Assembly: GCA_047967505.1 (NCBI GenBank)
Contig: CM106538.1
Reading direction: 5' to 3' (one strand)
Length of the DNA stretch: 64,000 nucleotides
From: Dipteris shenzhenensis
Lineage: Eukaryota; Polypodiophyta; Polypodiopsida; Gleicheniales
The notes under the pieces are model-generated. The model saw nothing but the letters and a program-made list of their open reading frames with translations. It did not search any database and was not told where the DNA came from. Below are positions 56,480 through 64,000 of the stretch, piece by piece (positions within the stretch are counted from its first letter, which is position 1; every line of letters starts with the position of its first letter). Position numbers and translations under genes: made by a program.

Positions 56480-58930
56480 GTCCATTAAGATGGGAAAAAG
56501 GTCTACAATGCCATCGACAAAGTGACACCATGCCAAACGGCCTAAGCCTCAACCTCAACAACCCTCCTCAAATCACCAACATGAAGAAGGACACAGTCCA
56601 GAATCACCTACCTAGAGGTCAACACCAAAACGACCACGGCTAGTGGTCCTAGACAGTGATACTGATGATCAAATAAATGCAACATGCTAAGAAGAAATGC
56701 CACAGAACCAAGGGATACTAGAGGCAGGAGAAATTGAGCCAGAGTAATTGACTATGCAAGATGTAGGTTCAGAACACCTTGAGGACCAGACCAACAAACA
56801 GCTAGCAACAGATGGAACAATATAGCTTGTATGGCCACGAGTCTCAACGTTCACCATGTTACCCAATGCTTACAACTTCTTGCAGTCAAAGGGACTAGGT
56901 AGTCTTTTTAAGAAGCTAAAATCCTTCTCACCAACACTTGCTATGACAGAATACATTTGTCAATTCATAACATCATATAAAAGCAAAGAGTCTAAAGCTT
57001 GCATACACCTCCACATTGGGTAAGTATAAATATAAGTGCACGGAGTGGCAAAATCAAAAAGCTATAATTTCCAAGCTGGAAATTCAACTACTGGGTCAAG
57101 CCGATGACGATGCAGAGGGGTCAGCACAAGATCTTTTGATACAAGGCATCACTACATTTGCAAATCAAAATGTTACATGTAGTAACTGGTCTTGATTGGA
57201 CCAAACCAGTAAGCACAAAGAATCTCCGAGATCTATGCCAGCACATGGATGAAGATGAGAGGAATGTGTTATGTCTCTCAGTGCATGCAAATCTCATACG
57301 GGTAAAGGCTGATGCAATACTAGTTACATTATGAATGCTTGATGGGAAGCCTCCCTCTTCGGGTAATAGCCGGACTCCTACCTTTACTACAACAATCACC
57401 AGCAACTTCCATGGGATACAACTCCTAGAAAAATACAAAATTAAAGCTGTCAATGCCTACCAGAAGTGACAGGGATCTGCTAGAGGAATATGTGGTATAC
57501 CTTCAATCTAATCTCCCCTATCTTGCCACTCTCTATTCTGATCTACTCATAGCACTACCTAACTCTCGGGGGGGTCACTCATCATATGTAACCCTATCAC
57601 GTGAGTTCAACAGAAGGATATTTTTTATTCCTAAAATTTACATAAATAAATATACATAAGGGACTATTTAAAATAGTTTCAGAAAAAATTTACAGATTTG
57701 TATAGAAAAGGGGTACATTTTATTAATGAAAGAATTTACAGATAAGGGATTTTAAATATAGGCCTTGAACGCACGTGATATAGAGGGTTTATACATATTG
57801 ACCCCCCCGAGACCTAACTCCAGTACTATCCTCCATACCTTTCTAGAAATCCACACTAATCCATATTCCTTGCCATGCCTCTTTGCCCATGCCTCTCATC
57901 ACTATCGCCTAATCCAAGAATCTAAATCCTATCATCCATTTACACCTAACTTTTTTCCAACACTTGACAATCCATCCCTTGAGGATTCTCAAGTTACTAA
58001 ATCAATTTGTCCTGCTCTCCCTCCACTTTCCTCCAACATCCCTACTAACTTCTCAAATTCACTACTTGCTTCGAGACCTCAATATTTTCCCCTACAACAT
58101 CTTCCTTTCCCCCAAGACCATATGTCCCTCCAATCTCCCTTGAGTTTTCAATGGAAGACACCATTAATGATTCCATCAATAAGCTTCAAGAATTGGATAA
58201 TCCAATTCACACACCCACAAGGGAGTTGCAATAAGATACAGATAGGATTACCATGCATGGTAATCCCATTGGTGGTTTTTGGAGGCAATACCCAAACATG
58301 CAGTCAAGAGGAGGATGGGACCTCTCGAGAATTTCAATGAGTATCCACCAAGCACAAATCACTCCAAACATCATCATGAAATTAGAGCCGCAGCCTGCTT
58401 GGCATATACCAAAGCTGCTTAATGAAAAGTACCTCCTTGAATACATGCAGGCTCCATCTTCCTTTCGCACGCATCCCACATTTGATGCGGTGCTGCAAAT
58501 GCACCTCGCAATTGGCTGTTAATCAATAGAAATTCTAAAATCAAATGGACAAGCTAGGAAACACTCATTAGAGCCTTGGACAGACATTCATAAATTATGC
58601 AAAGCAGTTATTATGACAAAACACTCAAGGAAAGTGCAAGATACAGTGAAGCCTTAGCAGTCATCCTGCAGGTGTCCCTCACCATTGATGACCATTTACT
58701 CAACCTCAGCTTCAATCCAAATCAACAGATAGATGCTCAAACAACAAGTCGCCTCTTTCAAAGGGCCATATACCTTCAAGGGCGTTATGTGTGTTTGTTT
58801 GAAGAAATGGTTGACACTAGCTTCTTAAAAACTGAGCAAGCAATCTACGGTGTTCATGGACTACAAGGGAAAAATCGACAAGAGCTCGCTCCATCTATCA
58901 CTGCCACCATCTTTACCATACTCATTGGGT
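56480..58930 (+). pseudogene. Gypsy-2 extra 3' ORF (ORF3), decayed
   Basis: Shares blocks with the gypsy-1 ORF3: LVWPRVSTFTMLPNAYNFLQ, GSLFKKLKSF, MTEYICQFITSYKS and ERNVLCLSVHANLI. It continues with LLEEYVVYLQSNLPYLATLY, which is interrupted after LLIALPN by the MITE at 57,565-57,811 and resumes STILHTFLEIHTN. It then continues to an acidic/helical C-terminus (ESARYSEALAVILQ, QRAIYLQGRYVCLFEE; 58,597-58,930). Several stops are present. No resemblance to a known enzyme is seen. It sits where Athila-type elements carry a third ORF. Confidence 0.55.
57565..57811. mobile_element. hAT-like MITE, 247 bp, 8-bp TSD ACCTAACT
   Basis: The ends CTCGGGGGGGTCACT and (T)TGACCCCCCCGAG form inverted repeats. 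The duplication acctaact lies at 57,557-57,564 and 57,812-57,819. Highly similar in sequence to 26,207-26,452. Removing the element and one duplication leaves the ORF3 frame continuous. Confidence 0.95.
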
Positions 58931-59001
58931 AAAGACAACCGCATCACAACATCGTCTGCAGACCCAACCATAACCCGAGGATGCGGGTAATCAAAATGAT
59001 C

Positions 59002-59010
59002 CAAGGGAGT
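59002..59010 (+). promoter_or_regulatory. Gypsy-2 polypurine tract
   Basis: caagggagt lies directly before the 3' LTR start TGTTAACCC. This is the expected position and composition for plus-strand priming. Confidence 0.65.
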
Positions 59011-60336
59011 TGTTAACCCTATGGCAACAAGGGCCAGAAGTGCAGTCTAGGACAACAACTATGAGAGCATTGTGTGTGTAGAGTAGAGGCGAAGCTCCAC
59101 TTATAATATCTTGAGCCTAAAAGATAGTATGATAAATCTTAAAGGATGAGGATAGCCAAAATCCTCTCTAGAAAAGATCCAATCATACTTGCAAAATCAA
59201 GATCTAGAGAGAGAGAGACTAAAAGCTTACACTTTCGGAGGTCCCTTCACTTTGTGTAGAGACCTAAAAGGTCCCCCCACTGTGTGTAGAGACCTAAAAG
59301 GTCCCCCCCAAAAGTGGAGAGACCAACATGTATAAATATCTCTCAATAGAATGAAGCTCCCACTCTTTAAGATTCAGTGTTCAAGCTCACTATTGTGTTC
59401 ATGCGATTGATTTCCATTGCGTCCATGCTCTCTTACACTATCATGTTCTAGCATGCCCTTACCCTTATACTCTCTACCCTTGAACTCCCTCCTCCTTCTC
59501 CTTCCTCCCTCTTCCTCCCTCCTCCTCATCCTCCTCCCTCCTCCTCCATCTCCTCCTCCATCTCCTCCTTCCTCCCTCCCTTCTGCTCCCTCCTCCTCCT
59601 CCCTTCTCCTCCATCTCCTCCTCCTCCCTCCTCCTCCTCCTCCTTCCTCCCTCCCTCCTCCTCCTCCTCATCCTTCCTCCCTCCCTTCTCCTCCCTCCTC
59701 CTCCTCCTCCCTTCTCCTCCATCTCCTCCTCCTCTCTCGTCCTCCTCCTCCCACCATCTCCTTTCCCTTCCTCCTCCTTCCTCCCTCCCTTCTCCTCCCT
59801 CCTCCTCCTCCTTCCTCCTCCTTCCTCCCTCCCTTCTCCTCCCTCCTCCTCCTCCTCCCTTCTCCTCCATCTCGTCCTCCTCCCTCCTCCTCCTCCTTCC
59901 TCCTCCTCCTCCCTTCTCCTCCTCCTCCCTCCTCCTCCTCCCTCCCTTCTCGTCAACCCTTACCCCTCGAATCCGCGAAGAAGATTAGCTCTCCATCCTC
60001 AACCTTGGACTCCTCCTAAACCTTGCAACCCCCTCTGAACCCTGGAACTCCTAGTTAACTCTCTCAACCCTATCCCCACTTCTAACCCTAAAACCCCCTT
60101 CTAAACCCTTGAACTCCCGTGGAGGCGAGAGCCTCCATCAATCGTTATAATCAAGCCCTCTTTCTCATTCACACACGCATGAGATCTGCTTTCCATGCTT
60201 TAGCCTACACCTCTTACCAAAATAGCACCCGAGGACCTATGCTACACTTGTGAACACCTATGCTACAATGTGCAATGACACGACTGTAGGTGACCAATAT
60301 CCTCGAAACTTGCACTTGGGTAAAACAAGGACAATA
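59011..60336 (+). repeat. Gypsy-2 3' LTR, 1,326 bp
   Basis: Starts TGTTAACCCTATGGC and ends gacaata (mutated from gacaaca in the 5' LTR). It contains a tataaata box at 59,331, an extra tandem copy of gtgtagagacctaaaaggtcccccc (about 59,275) and a ~460-bp (ctcc)n tract at 59,487-59,950. The 71 bp at 59,416-59,486 has no counterpart in the 5' LTR, where the nested insertions begin. The Pro/Ser- or Glu/Gly-rich ORFs over the tract are artefacts. Confidence 0.9.
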
Positions 60337-60341
60337 ATCTT

Positions 60342-61979
60342 AGGAATCAGAATGTGGCAATTGGGATTCCTAAGCTACATTTTCTTGGAAAAGTTTGCGA
60401 AGCATGTTGCTTCGGCAAACCAAAGCAAACCAACTTTGGCAGAAGCACGTCTCGAGCACGAGGTATTCTTGATTTGATACATACAGCTGTATGGGGTTAT
60501 GCCCAAACCTGCAGCATCAATGGTCACATTATTACTTGACTTTCATCGATGACTATAGCTGATATTGTTGGGTTTACTTTCTGAAAGAGAAATCTGAAGT
60601 GTTTTCCAGCTTTCAAGAATTCAAAGCCATGGTAGAAAACCAGACAAGCAGAAAGATCAAAGTCATGAGATCAGATTGAGGAGGTGAATACATCAGCTTT
60701 AGCATTCATAAACTTTTCCAAAAGTCACGGCATTCGAAGACAATTCACTTGTGCAGACACTTCTCAGCAGAATGCAAGAGCTGAAACGAAGAATGGAACT
60801 TGAGCAGACAATGCTAAAGCAATGCTTAGTGAGAAGAATCTTCCGAATCAGTATTGGGCAAAAGCAATAGCCACTGCAAACTATTTGCTTAATCAGCTTT
60901 CTACCAAGCTGATTGAGGGTATGACACCTTATGAAGCATTCACTGGACACAAGCCACACATTGGGCATCTCCACATATTTGGTTGCATAGCATATGCCCA
61001 CATACATGATGATCATTGTAGGAAATTGGATGCGAAGTCATGCAAATGCATTATGGTTGGCTACAGTGAAGAAAGCAAAGCATACAAGTTGTATGATCCC
61101 ATCAATCGCAAGGTCATTATCTCCATAGATATAATCTTTGATGAGGAACCAGAATGGAAAACCTCAAACAAACAGGAGATAGACGCACCGATTTCACGGT
61201 CATCCATAGAAATGGTTGATGAAGAAGAGCAAGAATTGCCAGTAACACCCCAAGCAGAGCCACAACATCTCAGATGATCTACTAAGGAAAACGGACCTCC
61301 AGCCAGATTGAGATATGCTTAGAAAGGCAAAGCAATTCAGGTTGAAACCACCAACTATGCTCTTATGACTACCATCATAGCTACAGAAGAGCCAGTGTAC
61401 TTTGAAGATGCCATAGACAAGCCAGAATGGCAAACTGCTATGAATGAAGAAATGGATGCTTTCTATAAGAATAATACTTGAGAATTATGCGACCTTCCAC
61501 CAAGAAAGAAGGCCATAGCAAAACAAATGGGTACACAAAGTGAAGTATAATCCAGATAAAAGTATTCAAAGACATAAAGCCAGACTAGTTGCAAAAGGAT
61601 TTGCACAGCAATATGGTCAAGATTATGATGAGACTTATGCTCACAGTTCTTGATATCACTAGCAATACTCAGCAGATAGAATGTGTATCAGCTCGATGTT
61701 AAGAGTGCATTTCTCAATGGTTACCTAGACGAGGAAGTCTACATGCAACAACCAGCAGGTTATGTTTAACCAGGAAAGGAGAATAAGTTTTGCCATCTCA
61801 AGAAAAGTCTCTACGGCTTAAAGCAAGGACTCAGAAGTTGGTACAACAGAATCGACAAGTATCTTGCTGATCTGGGATACATGAAGTCCAATGCAGATCA
61901 TACTCTCTACTACAAAGTTCAAGGGGAAGACATTACTACTGCACTTTTGTACGTAGATGATCCGATTATGACCAGACCT
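60342..61979 (+). pseudogene. Copia-1, right part: integrase and RT
   Basis: Continues the copia polyprotein of 39,395-39,851. It has GIPKLHFLGKVCEACCFGK and LIHTAVWGY (first catalytic Asp replaced by Ala), then RSD-stop-GGEY and a QQNARAETKNGT block. SEKNLPNQYWAKAIATANYL and FGCIAYAHI follow, then a linker. RT has MNEEMDAFYKNNT, QLDVKSAFLNGYLDEEVYMQQP, KSLYGLKQGLRSWY and LLYVDDPIMT at 61,943-61,972. Stops and shifts are frequent. It is cut at about 61,979, where LRR 5'-flank DNA begins, so RNase H and the 3' LTR are missing. Confidence 0.9.
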
Positions 61980-62878
61980 CATTGAGATGATCTATTTTTG
62001 GAAGATACATTGGCTTTTGTTGAGGCTGATCATGCCACGACTAAATTGAAATTTCTCAAACACTTGAGAAGGCATGCAAAAGGAAAAATGATGTAGAAGA
62101 ATGCCAAAGGAGAGAAGACTAGGCATGAAAGCATGCAAAATTTGTAGGAGAGAAAAGATGTGGTAAGAATATGGCTATGAGACCCATGGAAGACATAGTG
62201 CATGCAATTAGAATTGTGTGAGAAGCTATAGTTCGCTCCTTTTGTCCATGGTCCGACATTAGCTCATTGTATGCCATTTTGGAAGACACTCCTTATAATG
62301 AACTTACATGACTTTTACTTGTTTTGTAATGGAAAGTTTATATTGAAAACTTTCTTAGTTTGTCTATTGGCATTAAATGCTCACGTTACTTCATAGTATG
62401 TGCATTCGCATAAAAGTAGATATTTTGCACGAGTGCATGTGCATTCTTCGCATACATCACATAGAGGTGACTTATGAGTTTTTATCCACGTGGATGCATA
62501 TGACATAGCCCACATCCCCGCATCCTTCATAGCGTGCATCCTCACATCTAAACGTTCCATTGCACCCATCGAAACATCCAAACTCACATGTCCGTAAGTG
62601 CAAGTGCGTGCCCTTGATAGTGGTGTTCCTGATTTTATGCCGTCATTATTTTGCAGATGGCAGTCCAATGCAAATGCTTAGAATGTGGCGATGAAAACGA
62701 GTTTGCAGTTAGCCATGGCAACGAAGACACGCCGACCGGACCGACTGCACCAATCGGGGCCGACTACGTGCTTCTTGCAGCCTATATATACACACCACCA
62801 GCAACCTTCCATTCACAATCAACGCCTTTTCACAATCGATTTGCTCTCAGCTACGTTCTTCATCTCCAATCAGCCGCC
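61980..62878 (+). repeat. 5' flank of the intact LRR gene (duplicate of 10,025-10,904)
   Basis: Collinear with the flank of copy A from cattgagatgatctattttt onward. Ends in the gene's promoter and 5' UTR, ...caatcagccgcc-ATG. The junction with copia-1 at 61,979 shows that the duplication or the copia truncation happened at this point. Confidence 0.85.
62783..62790 (+). promoter_or_regulatory. TATA box of the LRR gene
   Basis: tatatata lies 89 bp before the ATG at 62,879, in a context (cctatatatacacacc) conserved in copy A at 10,809. The spacing is normal for a plant core promoter with a short 5' UTR. Confidence 0.6.
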
Positions 62879-63980
62879 ATGGAGCGCTCGGGAGCTGCTA
62901 AGCACTTCATCCTTTCTGCTTTCGCCTTATGGGCTCTCCTGCCGGCTCTCGCTCGCGCCAACCCGGAGGGTAAATATTAGGCTTCTACTTTGCATAAGCC
63001 TTCCCTCTTCATGCAATAGCGTATACAAATATAATACATTGCTTTCTGCTAACCGATCGACGGCTTGTATTTTACAGTGGACGCTCTGATTGCATTCAAA
63101 AATGGGCTTACCGACCCGCAAAACGCCCTCGCCAGCTGGGATCCCAACCTGGTGGATCCCTGCACCTTCTTCCATGTGACCTGCGACGACAACAACCATG
63201 TCGTCCGAGTGTACTCATCTACCCACCACCTGTTAAACGCGCATTTAATTTGCTCCCTAATAAGTTTTGGCTCCTGATTCTGCATTTTTCCAACAGGGAT
63301 CTGCCCAACTATGGTCTTTCCGGTCCGCTCTCTCCACAACTTGCAAACCTTCCGTCTTTGCAGTCCCTGTGCGGCTTCCTCACTCTAGCTTCCCACCATG
63401 TGTATTCACCTTCAGTCAATAAGCTAAGCTAAGCGAAGCTTGTCACTCATTTGCTCTAACGATCTCTCTTGTCGCAGCTCCCTCTTTCTCAACCACTTCT
63501 CTGGGTCCATCCCCAAAGAATTCGGCAGTCTGCCCAACCTCTTTGCTTTGCAGCTCCAGGACAACGATCTCACGGGGCCCATCCCCTCTGAGTTGGGCAA
63601 TCTTTCCAATCTGCAGATTCTGTGAGTACAAATATTGGCCCTGGACTGTGAATTATTTTATGCACGACAAGCCATCGAATTTACCTTAGTCACATGACTC
63701 CTTACCATAACATTGCGTTTTCTCCCGCAGTCATCTCATGAATAATGGTCTCTCGGGCCCTATCCCAACGAATGGCGTTTTCTCCAGGTTCACTGCCGAA
63801 AGGTGAGCATGTCTTTCGCGAGCCACCTGAAAGTTGTATAACGATCAAGTAAAGGCATGCATGCTCTCCAGATGCCTGAGATTTCCGCATCTTGCTCACC
63901 ACCTCGTTTGTCAATCTGCATATTGCAGCTACGCAGGAAACCCTGGACTCTGTGGATCTGTGATCAACAAGCCATGTTAG
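62879..63980 (+). CDS. Small secreted LRR protein, SERK-ectodomain-like, six exons, 187 aa
   Basis: Exons 62,879-62,969, 63,078-63,210, 63,297-63,368, 63,478-63,621, 63,731-63,802 and 63,929-63,980 (91, 133, 72, 144, 72 and 52 nt) all have GT/AG borders and join to one open frame ending in TAG. Residues 1-27 or so form a signal peptide ([18 protein letters not shown]). An LRR N-terminal cap follows ([31 protein letters not shown]). Then come LRRs ([66 protein letters not shown]) and a Cys cap ([14 protein letters not shown]). There is no transmembrane segment or kinase. The exon sizes match those I recall for the SERK ectodomain, and the overall form resembles short plant LRR proteins of about 218 aa. 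A secreted recognition or decoy role is inference. Confidence 0.85.
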
Positions 63981-64000
63981 CATGATCTTGATGTTGCGAG

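Larger units (their letters stand above)
39852..60336 (+). mobile_element. Ty3/gypsy element gypsy-2 (Athila/Tat-like) with nested insertions, inserted in copia-1
   Basis: The 5' LTR starts TGTTAACCCTGTGGC at 39,852 and the 3' LTR ends at 60,336. The 5-bp target duplication is ATCTC (39,847-39,851) and ATCTT (60,337-60,341). Order: 5' LTR (interrupted by 40,235-47,829), PBS 48,396, pyrimidine-rich leader, gag from 51,061, protease about 53,080, RT-RNase H-integrase stub to 56,229, ORF3 56,480-58,930, polypurine tract and 3' LTR from 59,011. It lacks the integrase core and two RT catalytic features, so it is non-autonomous now. The tRNA-Asp-type PBS and extra 3' ORF fit the Athila/Tat branch. 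Confidence 0.9.

Noticed and set aside
59417-60019. Long Ser/Leu/Pro and Glu/Arg/Gly-rich frames over the 3' LTR, and similar ones at 47,694-48,113.
   Set aside because: Translation of the CTCC array inside the LTRs; the frames differ between the two LTRs.
63424-63983. Minus-strand ORFs over the LRR exons (also 11,016-11,491).
   Set aside because: They are shadows of the spliced plus-strand LRR exons and have no independent motif.
62879-64000. Full SERK receptor kinase.
   Set aside because: The spliced frame ends at TAG (63,978-63,980) right after the Cys cap, and no transmembrane or kinase sequence is seen before the window ends. Exons beyond 64,000 cannot be excluded.
1-64000. CRISPR arrays, prokaryotic operons, rRNA or tRNA genes.
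   Set aside because: No regular spacer-repeat arrays, Shine-Dalgarno-led gene strings, rRNA-like or cloverleaf sequences were noticed. The gene structure is eukaryotic.

Overview
The window is repeat-rich plant nuclear DNA. Evidence for this: six exon-split coding blocks with GT/AG introns, Ty1/copia and Ty3/gypsy polyproteins, CACTA elements carrying DUF4216/DUF4218 domains, hAT-like MITEs, a tRNA-Asp-type primer binding site, and long CA/GT and CTCC arrays. I could not fix the species. A fern, lycophyte or other large-genome land plant is my guess, at low confidence. Nearly all coding sequence is decayed transposon. The only intact-looking host gene is a small six-exon leucine-rich-repeat (LRR) gene at 62,879-63,980.

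Layout. 1-2,123: decayed copy of an uncharacterised transposase-like gene (DUF7869-like, with conserved DxMDQ, DNCxxENKN and VGHxHEDI motifs). 2.1-4.1 kb: tandem repeats and an unknown repeat-coding ORF. 4.2-9.3 kb: Ty3/gypsy element on the minus strand (gypsy-1), 5' truncated, with an extra 3' ORF and a foldback MITE inside its integrase. 9.9-15.3 kb: decayed copies of the LRR gene and its flanks, one carrying a copia fragment with target duplications, then a GT microsatellite. 15.3-23.7 kb: a CACTA element with a second CACTA (18,504-22,491, TSD TAT) nested inside it. 23.7-26.5 kb: fragments of a second CACTA family, an LRR-flank copy and a hAT-like MITE. 27.8-32.6 kb and 35.5-37.7 kb: direct segmental duplicates of one composite repeat, with inverted LRR 3' ends. 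32.6-33.3 kb: copia gag on the minus strand. 37.7-38.8 kb: third CACTA-1 fragment.

39.4-62.0 kb is a nest. A copia element (39,395-39,851 and 60,342-61,975) is interrupted by a 20.5-kb gypsy element (gypsy-2, 39,852-60,336). A near-perfect 5-bp duplication flanks gypsy-2, and the copia reading frame resumes exactly beyond it. The 5' LTR of gypsy-2 is itself interrupted at 40,235-47,829 by a CACTA-2 fragment, a foldback element, a second copia fragment and a second DUF7869-like gene. Gypsy-2 has PBS, gag, PR, RT-RH, an integrase stub, a 3' ORF shared with gypsy-1, a polypurine tract and a 1.3-kb 3' LTR.

The most notable observation concerns the right end of the DUF7869-like copy at 45.1-47.8 kb. 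It ends in a 25-base terminal sequence that matches the end of the 246-bp foldback MITE inside gypsy-1 at 24 of 25 positions. This suggests that the family is the transposase of a little-described DNA transposon and that the MITE is its non-autonomous derivative.
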